Below are positions 12,250-24,402 of a stretch of DNA of 64,000 nt, piece after piece. Source of the DNA: Prunus persica (taxonomy: Eukaryota; Streptophyta; Magnoliopsida; Rosales; Rosaceae); assembly GCF_000346465.2 (NCBI RefSeq), contig NC_034010.1, positions 19,505,791-19,569,790 of the forward strand, in the 5' to 3' direction. The translations under genes were made by a program, and so were the position numbers. The notes below the pieces were generated by a model, which was given only the letters and a program-made list of their open reading frames with translations, ran no database searches and was not told where the DNA came from. How positions within the stretch are numbered: position 1 is the first letter of the stretch; each line of letters opens with the position of its first letter.

Positions 12250-13342
12250 CATCTTTTATTTTTTTACCCGGTCCTAGCCGTCCGGTTTCAGCAGCGTCGC
12301 CATCGTCGCAACGGTATACGTTCCGACGACGTCGTGGACCGTGAGATTGATTCCCAGATTGGCTGAAGGAAAGGACTATCCTCAATCAGGTAAACGTAAT
12401 TTTGACCCCAAATTTTCAATTCTCTGTTTCTTCCTTCATGTTTGTTTTGTGTTCTGTTTGCTTGCTGGGAAAGTGTGGGGAATGAAAATAAAATGTAATA
12501 AATCACATTTTTTTAAGAGAAAACATGAGTACTTGAATGGCAATAGATTTATATGGAAAGGGTTTCTTTCTAATTGAATGGTTCTGTGAAAGACTGCATC
12601 TTTGAATAAAAATTGGGTTTTGTTGCTCATAGGGTCCTATTGTTGGCAATTTAAATCTGAAGCACACCTTCTTGTGGGAGTGTTAAGTTTCTGAGTTGTA
12701 TGAGAATTTGTTATTCTCTAATGAACCAGACCAGAGGGTCTTCACTAATAGTTTGATCTTAAATTTAACCCCCCAAAAAAAGAGTGGTGCTTGGTGATTG
12801 TTGGTAACTTAGTATGAACAAGTTGGGTCTAGATGGGGTTACAAAATATCCAGTTTAGTCACTTTGGTTGGGTGTTCCATGTTAGAAGGGGCATTTCGAT
12901 ACCCCGGAATAGTGAAAACCAGTTCACTGTTGTAAATCTTGCATCCCTAAATTGGGGAGATTTGGTGAGGCGAATTTTGCAAGTTGTGGTACAACTACCC
13001 GTTTGAGCTGTTTGAGGAACCTTCATGTCAAAAGGCAATAGTAAAGATGATTTCAGGATCTGCTTGCAAATTATATATCGATCCATAAGGGATTCTTATG
13101 CTTAGCCTAATGCACATGACGTTTGAAAGTTCATATGTTTATTGGTCTGCTTTTAAGGTTATGATATGGACTTTTCTTGCGTTATAGGAATAATCTATAT
13201 GATTCATGAACCCAGAGGCCATTATCTTTTTTCTAAGTCTTGTGCTTTCTACTATTTCTCTTTCATTTAATTTTATGTTCATATGTTTCAGAGTGCAAAG
13301 CATAGGCCCTAATCAAAGTTATACTCGACTTGTAATTAAAGA
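12250..13342 (+). other. Probable 5' UTR with a leader intron for the following gene
   Basis: A G+C-richer segment (about 12270-12389) ends in CTCAATCAG followed by GTAAAC. A matching acceptor (ATATGTTTCAG) ends at 13291, 51 bases before the ATG at 13343. Removing 12390-13291 would join a leader exon to the coding exon, a common plant arrangement. This is inference from splice signals only. Frames inside the intron are not convincing genes. Confidence 0.5.
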
Positions 13343-14341
13343 ATGGCATGTTTAGCTCAACCTCCATTCATGATGTCTACCAATTCAGTTCCCAGAGTCC
13401 GCTCCCCAATGCAGAAAGTATTGAAAACCTCACATGCAGTACATTTACATACTCTGTCTCACATTCGGATGAAACATTCCCCTGTTTGCTGCACAAAACT
13501 GACTCGCTGGGAGCCCTCATCTGCCACATACACCCCCACCGAGAGTGCTGATGACAGCTTCTTAAATAAAACCACCAACATATTTGAAACCCTTTCTTCT
13601 GTTAGCACTGATGAAGCACAAGAAACCAACAGTGAAAAGCGTATTGATGCAAGTAATCAGACAAGACCAGAGGTTCAGTTCCTCAAATGGCCAATGTGGC
13701 TCTTGGGCCCTTCTCTTCTCCTCATCACTGGCATGGTGCCAACTTTGTGGCTACCGCTATCGTCCATATTCCTTGGCCCCAACATAGCCAGCCTGCTTTC
13801 CTTGGTCGGACTTGATTGCATATTTAATCTTGGTGCAACCCTTTTTCTCCTCATGGCTGATTCTTGTGCTCGCCCCAAACTCCCAGCACAAGCCTGCAAA
13901 AGCAAGCCTCCCTTTAGCTACCAGTTTTGGAATATGGTTGCAACTGTGACTGGATTTATCATTCCCCTGATGATGGCTTTTGGATCCCAAAAGGGTTTCC
14001 TCCAACCCCAGTTGCCTTTGATCTCATTTTCAGTTCTAATGGGTCCCTACCTTCTGCTTATTTCAGTACAGATACTGACTGAGATGCTGACTTGGCATTG
14101 GCAGTCACCAGTTTGGCTGGTGACCCCTGTAGTGTACGAGGCTTACCGGCTGTTGCAGCTGATGAGGGGATTGAAGCTTGGAACTGAGCTCAGTGCACCA
14201 GCATGGATGATGCATACAATTAGGGGACTGGTGTCCTGGTGGGTGCTAATTCTTAGCATGCAGCTGATGAGAGTTGCTTGGTATGCTGGCTTTACTTCTC
14301 GAACTCGTCATCAGCAACAGCGGCCTTCTGATGATGACTAG
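13343..14341 (+). CDS. Plant-type multi-pass membrane protein, probably plastid-targeted, function unknown
   Basis: A single exon encodes 332 residues. The first 60 or so are rich in Ser, Thr and basic residues and poor in acidic ones, which suits a plastid transit peptide. A polar stretch to about residue 112 follows. Five or six hydrophobic segments then appear at about 118-145, 150-172, 195-213, 223-247 and 298-320. The protein ends in a basic, Gln-rich tail. No catalytic motif was recognised. It resembles uncharacterised chloroplast membrane proteins of land plants. In Arabidopsis, from memory, an uncharacterised plastid protein gene lies next to VAP27-1, which would match this position, but that link is unverified. 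The next gene starts about 1 kb downstream on the same strand. Confidence 0.78.
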   Translation: MACLAQPPFMMSTNSVPRVRSPMQKVLKTSHAVHLHTLSHIRMKHSPVCCTKLTRWEPSSATYTPTESADDSFLNKTTNIFETLSSVSTDEAQETNSEKRIDASNQTRPEVQFLKWPMWLLGPSLLLITGMVPTLWLPLSSIFLGPNIASLLSLVGLDCIFNLGATLFLLMADSCARPKLPAQACKSKPPFSYQFWNMVATVTGFIIPLMMAFGSQKGFLQPQLPLISFSVLMGPYLLLISVQILTEMLTWHWQSPVWLVTPVVYEAYRLLQLMRGLKLGTELSAPAWMMHTIRGLVSWWVLILSMQLMRVAWYAGFTSRTRHQQQRPSDDD

Positions 14342-14973
14342 TGATATATACCCTAGCTTGGAAAAGAAAAATGAAATCAACGCTGGCTTTAAATATTTGT
14401 TTTGTTTTATAGGTGAAGGAATATGTGGTTTAGTGACGCTATTATTTGCTTTGTTCATATCAATATGCACAAGTGATGTATCTATGAGCTACAAAGAAAT
14501 GTCGTGTCATGCAGTACAGGTCCTTTTTGTCTCAGTCTGTAAAGATCTCAATTTTCTTGTTGTGACCTTAAGGTGATCTTTAGCAATGCAACTATACATT
14601 TTTCTTGTCTATGTGCACTATGTTATGTCCCCAGAAAAATAAATTTCAGCATGTAATATTTGCTTGAAGAAAACTTTAGGATTCTGTTTCTATGGGAAGA
14701 GTCTCTAGTGGCAAAGTCAACCAAATTTACTATATCCCCGTACTTGAGTCATTGAATATGTCTTTATAAAACGTCACTTCTGCAAGCAACATCTGATAGC
14801 TTCTCTCCTTAGCTGCCGGAACTGAACAACCTACATTAATAAAAGGCATGAAATGAGCATGCCAAATTCTCTTTATCGTAGATTAAATTAAATAAATTTA
14901 ATTGAAAATTCTCCTCACTGTAAATTAGATTAATTTAATCTAATTGGCTTTATTATAGTTATCTATTTTATAT

Positions 14974-15062
14974 AAGGAGTTGTAGCTCAAGTGACTCAAA
15001 ACATTTATCCGTAGTGGTTCAAGTTTAAATTTCCCTCTCTATTAATAAATAAATAAATAAAA
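14974..15062 (+). mobile_element. Possible tRNA-derived SINE remnant
   Basis: A TGTAGCTCAAGTGAC segment (14981) resembles a tRNA A box. GGTTCAAGTTT (15016) resembles a B box, 35 bases further on. The segment ends in a TAAATAAATAAATAAA tail. This is the layout of a plant SINE, but the match is short and the ends are uncertain. Confidence 0.4.
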
Positions 15063-15402
15063 ATGAAAGTAAAGAGTGAAGTGAATTTTGGACGTAAACA
15101 CAAAAACAATATTTTGTTAATGGAGGAATAAGAAAAAGACAAATATATCCTCCAACCTTCAATAGTAAACCGCCTGATACGAACCGAAGGAACGTCACAA
15201 ACCAAAACCCGAGGCGAAAGAGAGACAAGGCAACAGTCCCACGTTGTTTCTTCGCATCTCTTTCTCTCACTCTTTGCATTTCTCGGAAACCACTCTTCAA
15301 ATCATTTGAATCTCTATCTGTCTCATCCATTTTCCGTCACTGGAAAACCGCTCATCTCCTCTGTAAAACCACCAGTCTCTGTCTTCTCCGATCGCTTCAA
15401 AT

Positions 15403-18400
15403 ATGAGCACCGGCGAGCTTCTCAGCATCGAACCCCAAGAGCTCCAATTCCCTTGTAAACTTTCTCCAAACTTAACTCTCTTAAACTGTTTCTCTTTTGC
15501 TTTCAGATCCGGGGTTTTTTGTTTTCTCTGTTTTCACTGTTTCTGATTTTTCCTTTTATCTTTTTCTTTGGTTTTGATTCTTTTGATTTGAGCAAACAGT
15601 TGAATTGAGGAAGCAGATCTCTTGCTCTCTACTTCTCTCCAATAAGACCGATAGCTATATAGCTTTCAAGGTACTCAATTTCACTCTTCTTTTTTCTTCA
15701 GCAGACCATTTGAATTGTGGGTTTGTTCAATTTTGCCTGTTAGAGATTTGTAATCTTGATTTTGGTGTTATTGGTTGGTGTTTTAGGTAAAGACAACAAA
15801 TCCCAAAAAGTATTGTGTTAGACCCAACACTGGGGTTGTGTCCCCAAGGTCTACATGTGATGTTATAGGTACACACACTATATTTCATGCTAAATTGGTT
15901 TCGCTTTGTGGTTAGTTCTGTGCTTAATTTTGATATCCCTATGTGCTAACATTTTAAATTTATGTGGGTTTAGTAACAATGCAAGCACAAAAGGAAGCAC
16001 CTTCGGATATGCAATGCAAGGACAAGTTCCTTCTTCAGAGCGTAGTTGCTGGCCCCGGGGCTACCCCGAAGGATATCACTCCAGAGATGGTAGTCACATG
16101 ACTTCTAAGTGGTTTTGTGTATGAGTTTAATTGTTTACTTAGCAAAATATGTGTGCAACTGAATTTTTGTGTTTGTTCATTTCAGTTCAATAAGGAGTCG
16201 GGGCATAATGTTGAAGAGTGTAAGTTGAGGGTTCTCTATGTTGCTCCGCCTCGGCCACCATCTCCGGTTCATGAAGGTTCAGAGGAAGGTTCGTCACCCA
16301 GGGCTTCAGTGGACAACGGGAGTGCAATTGCTTCTGAGTTTAAAGCTGTGAGTACTTCTTGATAGATCGTAAAAGAAAGAAAACAATTTATGTTTCCCTT
16401 TAACTGTAATATAATATGTTGTCATTATGTAATTTTGGTTTCAGGCTTCAAGAGCTTTTGCCGAGCAACATGAGCCTCAAGATAACTCATCCGAGGTATA
16501 TTTTTATTTTAAACTATGTGGAATATTAAGTCTTGAACTTTGGAGGGTTGTATGGTTGTCACTTGAAGTTTGTTTGGAGGAAATTATAATTTTTTAATAA
16601 ATGTTGGTTGTTTTGCATGATTTACAGTTGCATTTGTTTTATTTAGTACAATTCAACTAATAAAATGCTTCACTTAGTAGATGTGGATTAGGCCAGTTGG
16701 CCAGCATAGTGAGCCCGCCCCCTTGCACCCAAGTTCGAATCCCCCTCCCTGTAGATAGATTAAATTAGAGTAGTTCAGACTATTGGTTTTATTTAAAATA
16801 AAATAAAAATAAAATGCTTCACTCCATAAATTCATTAGCCAAGACTACATTTCAAACTTATAACCCTATCCAAGTGTGCTACCTTTCATGTTAACCATCC
16901 ATAAGAACTTGAGCTATTCTTGAAACTCCCAATTTCAGAATTTAAACTGCCTTTGATCATCATGGAAAAGCATTTTAATGACCTGGCAGACCTGAGGGCG
17001 TGTGCTTTATGTTTCCAATTGGGGACTCTAGGCTGTTCTTACTTGAGTGTCAAAGATCAAGGTTAGTTGTATCTTGTGAAGTTGTTCAGATATTTTGGGC
17101 TATAGAAACAGAGAGAACTGCCTTGCTTGCCTTCCATTAGATTCTGTTGTTCATAAAGGCACTATTCCGAAGTTACCATTTTTCAATTATGAGGCCCTCC
17201 CTCAGTTCAGATTTTTGTGGAGCATGGGACTCCAGTATAGTTTGTAAGCCTTGTATTTGTGTAGTTTGAGAAATTTCACTTTGGAAAATGTCCTTTTGAC
17301 AATACTGTATAGTGAGCTTAAGCATCGTTTCAACTGGATTATCCACTTCAAGTTTGTCATTTAGAGTCACTGCTGGTGACCATGCTGAATTTTCGTTGCC
17401 AATTATACCCTTGTTTATCCTTCTTCCAAGCATTGACATGGTGTACTTTTTAATAGTGGAGGATGTTTCTTATAATTGAATGAACTTGTGGGGTTGCTGC
17501 AATATTGATGGTGGTACATGGTAATTAATTTATTGAGTAATTTTTGTAATTGCAGACTAGGACACTAATTGTGAGGCTGACTGAGGAGAAAAATTCTGCT
17601 ATTCAGCAAAATAACAGGCTTCAGCAAGAACTGGTGAGGGACATTTTATTTCAATCGTTCTAATGTCTAGTTGATATATATTTGAGGCTCATATCAAACC
17701 TGTTGGTGTTTGTTTTCTACTTTGTTGGCCCTCTCTTTATGGATGCGTATCTTTAGAAGTTTTCATGATTTTAAATGCTCATGAGAACTACCGACTTGAG
17801 CTAAATGGGCTGTGTAACTGTGTTAATAATGATATTTAGATTCTTGGCTGATTATATCTGAAACGCTTATTGAAATCTAGAAAGCTTCATTCTTCATTAA
17901 ATGGCCTAGGTGTTTAAAGTTTTGGCAACATACTGAATATAATTTTTTACTGTGGCTATTTTGTCAAATCTTATCTGACAGCATATGATATTTCTTGGAA
18001 CCACCATTCATGATAACATAACCACAATGACACGACACCTATGCACGTTTAAGCTGTGTTACAAATCTGTGTATAGAATTGAGCATCTTGGTGAAGGTGA
18101 AGACAAGATTGTCGAATTGTGTGCTATAGAAGGAAAGGGTGAACATTGTGAAAAGTGATTCATCTGCGTGAGACTTTTTAAATGCTATTTCATATTTGGG
18201 CCTTGTGAGGTGAATGGTTGGGTGTGGGATAATGTCAGGCTTAGCTTCGTATTTTGCCAATAATAAAAAATCTGGCTGTTTTAATCACCTCTGGATTATA
18301 CCACTGGAAAATTCCTCCCATGATTTTATTGCAACCATCTGATTTAGTCATTGCCTAAGTATGCCTTTTGGAACTGGGGTAGCCTCTTGCATAATGAAGT

Positions 18401-19003
18401 CCTCTTCATAACATAAATGCCCATAATTTCAAAATAGTTACTACCTAAACCACACTGATTTCCTTTCCACCAGGTGATTATTGGACTTTCTCTGATCATG
18501 GAATCCATGATAAAGAGAAGATGTGATTAAAGTAAAAGCTTAGTTAATGACTTTGTGGTAGTTTAAATACTGACCATTTCAAAGTGTTTAATGTATTATA
18601 ATTTCCTTATTATGTCTTAATATGCTGCCACATTTTTCTTTGTGGCTGTTATTAGAATAAAAGAAGGGGGATGGGATTAGAAACAATATATTTGAATTGT
18701 AAGAATTTCTACTTATATACAGCTGAAGTATATAGTTAATAGGCACATAGAACAAGGCATATTAACACTGTTTTTGGCCGTGTTTAATAACTATTTCAAT
18801 TTTCATTCTCGATAAATAGTTATGGTTTCGATTACAGAAATTTATAGTAGCTTTCCAGAGAGACGATCTAACTAAAAGATTATCATTTTCAGGATCTTTT
18901 GAAGCGCGGGGCCAACAGAAGCAGTAGCGGCATCCCATTTATATATGTTGTTCTAGTTGGCTTGATTGGCATTATTTTGGGGTACCTTCTGAAGAAGACA
19001 TGA
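15403..19003 (+). CDS. VAP27-1: VAP27-type vesicle-associated membrane protein (VAPA/VAPB family)
   Basis: Eight exons join in frame to 240 residues: 15403-15454, 15600-15670, 15787-15868, 15974-16089, 16186-16347, 16445-16495, 17556-17633 and 18893-19003, all with GT-AG introns. The protein starts MSTGELLSIEPQELQF and carries the MSP domain (about residues 5-125), including SNKTDSYIAFKVKTTNP, which is the FFAT-binding region, and CVRPNTGVV. A variable linker follows, then a heptad-rich coiled coil (about 178-212) and a C-terminal membrane anchor (about 216-236) ending in KKT. VAP27 proteins are tail-anchored in the ER and tether it to plasma membrane, actin and endocytic sites. Length and exon pattern fit the plant family. 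The last two introns are large (about 1.06 and 1.26 kb), and intron 6 holds a SINE-like insert. Confidence 0.96.
16675..16820 (+). mobile_element. tRNA-derived SINE-like insertion in VAP27 intron 6
   Basis: The segment contains a perfect B-box-like GTTCGAATCC (16733-16742), preceded at SINE-like distance by GGCCAGTTGGCC, a plausible degenerate A box. It ends in A-rich sequence (AAAATAAAATAAAAATAAAA). Orientation matches the host gene. Target duplications were not resolved. Confidence 0.5.
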
Positions 19004-19921
19004 CCAGGCACTCCCTTTGCTGGACAATGAAATGTAAAAACAGGAAGTAAAAAAACCACCAGAAATTGAATGCGTGATTGATTAGCAGTAACTTTTGCTT
19101 ATCGTATTACCAATCTGTATTGACAGTAGAGAACGTTGTGAAATGTGCGACTTTTAGAGGGAACTTTGGGTCATTGTATTAGCTGGTGTCGACACCAAGG
19201 TAACTTGTTTAAGCGGGTTTTGTAATTGACAATGGAAATTGAAAGTTTTCCTTTGTGTGATCACCTTCGTGAACATTGTTTGTGTTTCTTTCCCCCAATG
19301 AAATAATTGTTATGGATTGACTGTAGTGTTGTGAGATAATCGGAATTGAAGAGTTGATTTTAATGTGGTCTGAAACAATTTGTGTTTAGGTATTGTCTTG
19401 CAGATTTTATACTTATGAATGGGGTAACATGTCATTTTCATACTTGGTAGGTGCAAACATTGGAAAGAATAGGTTTTCTATCCCTTTTCTCATTCTTTAG
19501 TTTTTAACCTAAGAATTTGATAGAGAAGGAAATGGGTGGATGATAATGGCATATTTGTGTACTATAACACAATTTCTATGCTTAATATTTTCAAAACGAA
19601 TGGAAATGGGTACGAGATTCCAAAAATCTCATTCCGCCAAGCAAATTCTAACATAATTAGTTAAATGAGTTAATGCAAGTTAGAATTTTCAGTTTCCAGC
19701 CAAAGCACACACCCTGAAGTTAAAACAGTAAGCACCACCCTTCCCGTTCTTGAAAGTATCTTCACCTCGTTTTTGCCCACCTGTTTGTGTATCAACTCAC
19801 ATAAACCGAAACAGATTCCGGTATCATCTTACATCTGCTTCCAACCTTCAAAGATATTATGTACCTTCTAATCCTCTGAAATTTAAAACATTCTTTTCAG
19901 TTCACAATCGCTTTCAACCCA

Positions 19922-22656
19922 TCAAGACTGTTCAGGCTCTTTTATCATGTTGCAACGAACAACAATCTTCCGAAACTCATCCAAACTCAGCTGCAATACA
20001 TTGCAAATCATATCCAAAACTACATTTATCAGCCTAGAAAAATACTTAATTCTTTTCAATTCAATTCAAAGAAAGGAAGGAAAAAAAAGTTTAAATTAGT
20101 AGAGATGTTAAAGGGAAACAAAAAAGTTGCTTAAACATTCAGAGCAGCAGGAACTGACCTTCCCATCACCATCACTATCAAAACAGCGAATCATGTCAGC
20201 CAACTCCTTATCAGTCCACATAAAATCATGAGCAGTTGCCACTCTTTGTAAATCCCGTAGAGAAAGTCCTCCATTGCAGTTCTCTGCATGCCAGGAGCAA
20301 TGACCAAGGTTAAGAACACTTGTGCATATTTCTACTTTGGCTCGGTAAGAGTTGACTGTACTACTCAAAAGCATATGAAATTTGAGTAGGAAACATATAT
20401 AAACTAAGAGAATGTGCCACAAGTTTCATAGTAAGACATAAGAGAAAGTGAAACCAAAACTCCACCATGGTCAGATGTGCGCTATCCAATGTAGCAATGG
20501 GTTTTCTCTAAACATGCTCATCGGAGAAGTCTCAAATGCAAGCGGTTAAAAGCTTTCTTCACAAAGTCAAACATCAACCAAGCAAGACTTAAGCTAATAG
20601 AAAGATATTCTTCTCAAGATGGCATTAAATCAGATAACTACTCAAATGTATATAGCATGCTGTGGGAGCTATAATTATCAGCAAATGACTAGACAAAACC
20701 AGATCTAGTATCCTGTTATTATTGACCATTTCTTTGTACTATTAGCTTCATAACCAACCTTATTTATCGCTTTTGGGATGCTTCTGTTCTCAAACCATGA
20801 AATTGTTTTAAAGATGCAGTGAGATCTATGTTAACTAGTGCGAATTGTGCTTCATGTAGGGTATTACCATTAGTAAACATAAAGAAAGGGATGATGAGCA
20901 ACTGTGCATCGTCTCTCCTTAATGTACCCACTTCGAGAGTAAATAAGCATCGCCTAATCCCCACTCTAGTCTCTACAAGACAAAGATAATAGAATTTACC
21001 ATCAAACTGGAAGAAATGCAAAACCAACTCATCCTCTGTCATCTGCAGCCGACTAGCAAACTGCCGAACACAAATCAAAGAAAACCACCAAAATGGGACA
21101 GTCGGCTAAGAACAATAGGAGAAAGGAGAAACATCTCTGCTTAAGATAACAAACCGATTTTTTCCTCTTCCTCCCTGTATCTTCCGGAATCTGATTGTTT
21201 CCCTTTCTTTCGTTAACCTTAGCATTATCCACATTAGGGCGCTGTAAAGGCCCACTATGTGCCACAGCTGAAACTTCTACCGACCCTTGTAATGACATAG
21301 CAATTGCCTGCACATGAATGCAAATGGATGAGTATAGTTGTCTGAATAATCGCCTAGGACCAGTATCATAGCAGTTGGTTAAGGGTCACACTATTAATCT
21401 ACACTGGGCAATGAGAAATTATTTGTGTTTAACAAGATACTGAAACATACCTGCTTCAACGCCTCGTCATCATTGATGAAATCGTTGTTACTCAAAATAC
21501 TTCGGGGAAGAGCCTTCTTAGATTTTGAACCTTTATTCTTCACCTGGATAGAGATTCAGCAAAGAAAGAATTTAAAAAGTCAGCCAACTAGTAGAGGTCA
21601 TGCCATAGCATATGTCTTTCTATATAATGAGAAAACTTGCTGACCAATCCAAGGTGTCAAATTAGAACGTCTTGTCTTCTCAATTCGTACATTGAAGCTT
21701 TGTTTACCTTTAAATCAACTATCACTATTATAAAACTCTCATGCAGAATCCTGAATGCACCCAATCTAGACCCACCTGTGCACTGCATGGCTCCACCAGA
21801 CTAGCAACTTTAGTTCATAGTCTTCTAAGGGATCAATCCACTAAATTGGTTTCAAATTCAAAGGTTAGTCAAGAAAACACGAGAATCTCCCCCATTGTTT
21901 AAGAACTTCACATAACTCTCCTTATTTGGTGAAAAATCTAATGTCCCTAAGTTACAACTTACACTGTCAATTTCGCATGTTCCTTTTCTATATTTGATTT
22001 CAATTATGAAACTCTTCTATCCATATCCATAGTTGAAGCATCAATAGATGACAGCTATCTTAAAACGTATATTCATTCTTTCCACACGTATGCATTGTTG
22101 TATCTGGAAAAAATACAAACTTTCTTTTTTATACATAATGTATATCTCACCAAAGAAAAAGCAAAACAGAAACAAAGATAAAGTATACCAATTCACCAAT
22201 TCATACAGTAAAATCTCCAGACACACAGACGTACACAGAACACGAACTAACCTTTTTTCTGCGTGACCCAGATGTTTTTTCACCCAAATAATCATCGTCA
22301 TCATCCTCCTCCATAGCTTCCTCCTGGCTAGAATATGAACAAGATTCCTCCTCTTCAGGCCTATACTCTTCATCGTCCTCAAAGACCTTGGCTTTCCCCT
22401 TCTGCACCTTCTTGTTCTTTCTCTTCCCATTCTGGCCCGAACCCATTACGGAAGAAGCAATTTTAGGCAGACCTAGAGCCTCCATTCTTTCCCTGTTTTC
22501 TGCAATTCTCGATAGCCTCTGCTTCTCGTACTCTGAGACTGATGATCCCACTCGGTCTTTTTGGCCATTGCTGGGCTTTCCCACCTCCTCTGACTCTGAG
22601 CTTGAGTTCTCGGAGGTTTCTTCGTGTTCCGTGTCTGAGAGATCGTGTTTGGGCAT
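19922..22656 (-). CDS. Ubiquitin-interacting motif plus EF-hand protein, nuclear-type, function unknown
   Basis: Six exons on the minus strand, in transcript order, are 22656-22252, 21543-21451, 21307-21155, 21060-21000, 20283-20159 and 19990-19922. They join in frame to 301 residues. The N-terminal 135 residues are Ser/Glu-rich with basic patches (GKRKNKKVQKGKAK) and acidic runs, as in chromatin-associated proteins. A canonical ubiquitin-interacting motif, DDEALKQAIAMSLQ, is encoded across the exon 2/3 junction. A basic GRKRKKS stretch, likely a nuclear localisation signal, follows. The last 85 residues look like an EF-hand pair: loops starting DENCNGGLSLRD (imperfect) and DSDGDGKLSLDE (a canonical Ca2+ loop). 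I do not recognise a named homologue. A Ca2+-responsive ubiquitin reader in the nucleus is inference. A retrotransposon sits 180 bp upstream of the start codon. Confidence 0.88.
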
Positions 22657-22836
22657 TTTGGATTATGAGAATGGAGCTGTGAGATTATCAGATTCTGGCA
22701 AATTCGCTATGCGAGGTCTCAACCGAGAAGAATAGGTTTCGCGGAGTTCACAAACATGTATAACGACACGTCGTTCAAAAGTTCGAGCCGTAGCTTGAAT
22801 TAAATCGTTGTTGCTGTTGGTCCAATATTTGGTTAT

Positions 22837-23311
22837 TGTTGTAAAAGAATAAAAGAATAAACATGTGGAGCCCACTAACTATTCATTACTGTTCATTACT
22901 GTTCATTTGGCGGCTTGATAGAGTTTTCATTACTGTTCATTACTGTTCATTTGGCGGCTTTGATAGAGTTTGTCTGTCACGGGTGAACAGTGATGAATAG
23001 TGATGAATAGTGATTATTTCAGCCTATAAATAAGAAGAGAAACGGAAAGAAGAAGAGAAGAAAAAAGAGAAAGGAAGAGAAGGAAGAAAGAGGAAAGAGA
23101 GAGCAGAGAGAAATTCTCCTAGAGAGAAAATTCAGTGAGCCACATATATTGTAAACACTAAACTTGTAGCCCTATTATTTTACATAGTGGAAAAGTTACT
23201 ACTGCTGCTCTCCGAGGACGTAGGCATAGCCGAACCTCGTTAAATGCTGTGTCTCATCTACTTTACGTGCAGCTCTGAATTATCGCCCATATTCTAGGTT
23301 ATTTTATAACA
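22837..23311 (+). repeat. 5' LTR
   Basis: This 475-bp LTR runs TGTTG...AACA. Its U3 holds direct copies of a 10-bp TTCATTACTG-type unit, followed about 80 bp later by inverted copies (TGAACAGTGATGAATAGTGA). A TATA box (TATAAATA) lies at 23025. The adjoining purine-rich leader (about 23030-23110) is typical of LTR R/U5 sequence. Confidence 0.95.
23025..23032 (+). promoter_or_regulatory. TATA box of the 5' LTR
   Basis: TATAAATA follows GCC and lies within the U3/R junction region of the 5' LTR. The same octamer recurs in the 3' LTR at 28629-28636. It would start the plus-strand retrotransposon RNA. Confidence 0.7.
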
Positions 23312-23326
23312 CGTTATCAGCACGAG
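23312..23326 (+). other. Putative primer-binding site
   Basis: CGTTATCAGCACGAG directly follows the 5' LTR, where a tRNA would prime minus-strand DNA synthesis. The ATCAGCACGAG core is common immediately after the LTR of plant copia elements. The priming tRNA was not determined. Confidence 0.6.
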
Positions 23327-23564
23327 AAGCTCTCAGGTATAATTTTTGTGCTGCACTATTATTTATAATACTAACCATTATGTTGATGTAAAGAAGAAAA
23401 GCCAACGCATCTAGCTTTCCACTAATATATATATATATATGAAAAGTTGATGGTAATATAATATACTATATTTATCTGCTTTTCTATTACTAACCATTAA
23501 CAAAAATGGACCCTTGGTAATACTAAACATATTATCAGTGGGAGACCGTTACTAATACTAACAA

Positions 23565-23765
23565 TTTAATTTATGAATTTAAATTACCGCACATTTACAT
23601 TTATTTAAAAGGGTGGTGCGGGTTTATCGTCCACGCCTTTACGTTCATTTAAAAGTATGGAGCAGAATTAGTGCCCATACACGCACGTTTAATTTATGAA
23701 TTTAAATTACCGCACATTTACATTTATTTAAAAGGGTGGTGCGGGTTTATCGTCCACGCCTTTAC
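23565..23765 (+). repeat. Internal direct repeat, two 78-bp copies
   Basis: Copies at 23565-23642 and 23688-23765 appear identical and are 123 bp apart. Each runs from TTTAATTTATGAATTT to GTCCACGCCTTTAC. A shorter third partial copy of the GTGGTGCGGG part follows at about 23780. The repeat is non-coding and lies in the 5' leader of the element. Confidence 0.85.
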
Positions 23766-24074
23766 TTTTATTTAAAGTGTGGTGCGGGTTTTATCGTCCA
23801 TACCAGTAATTTATTTACCAGCAATTTATTTTATAGACTAAATGTGCTGTATGATGAGTTTTTACAGTATGCAGATCAGGACCAGCAATTCCTTGATCCT
23901 CATCATACAATTACATCAGGACTTGAAGATCCTTGATGATGATATTGATATGAGAGCTGGCAGTCTCTCCGGTACTATACTTGTAAACATGTGATTGGAC
24001 TTAAAGGTCCTTGATCCCTGACATGTGAATAAGGACCTGGGGTTCCTTAATGATGTAATAGTACCGTATTGGTT

Positions 24075-24402
24075 CATAGTGCCGTACACATGGATGATAA
24101 CTGTACTGGCAGATGTATTGTACACATGAATAGATATGTATTCATGACTTGATGAACAGTACTATTCACATGAATAGTGACGTATGCATAAATATGAACC
24201 ATTTTGGGTAAACCGTCACTATATACAAAAGGGAACCTGCAGTTTCATGGTGCCGTACACATTGATGATAACTGTACTGGCAGATGAATAGATACGTATT
24301 CATGACTTGATGAATAGTACTATTCACATGAATAGTGACGTATGCATAAATATGAACCATTTTGGGTAAACCGTCACTATATACAAAAGGGAACCTGCAG
24401 TT
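24075..24402 (+). repeat. Internal tandem duplication, about 160-bp unit
   Basis: Segments 24075-24244 and 24246-24402 are near-identical head-to-tail copies. Both contain GATGATAACTGTACTGGCAG and end GGGAACCTGCAGTT. The first copy has an extra stretch of roughly a dozen bases (TATTGTACACATG region) and there are a few substitutions. Confidence 0.85.

Noticed and set aside
17173..17439. Minus-strand frame of 88 codons in VAP27 intron 6
   Set aside because: It has no known domain and lies in a large intron. It was treated as a chance frame, though it could be a fragment of an old retroposed sequence.
22870..22960. Repeat clusters in the LTR as a CRISPR-like array
   Set aside because: The 10-bp units are contiguous without spacers and sit in a eukaryotic LTR promoter.
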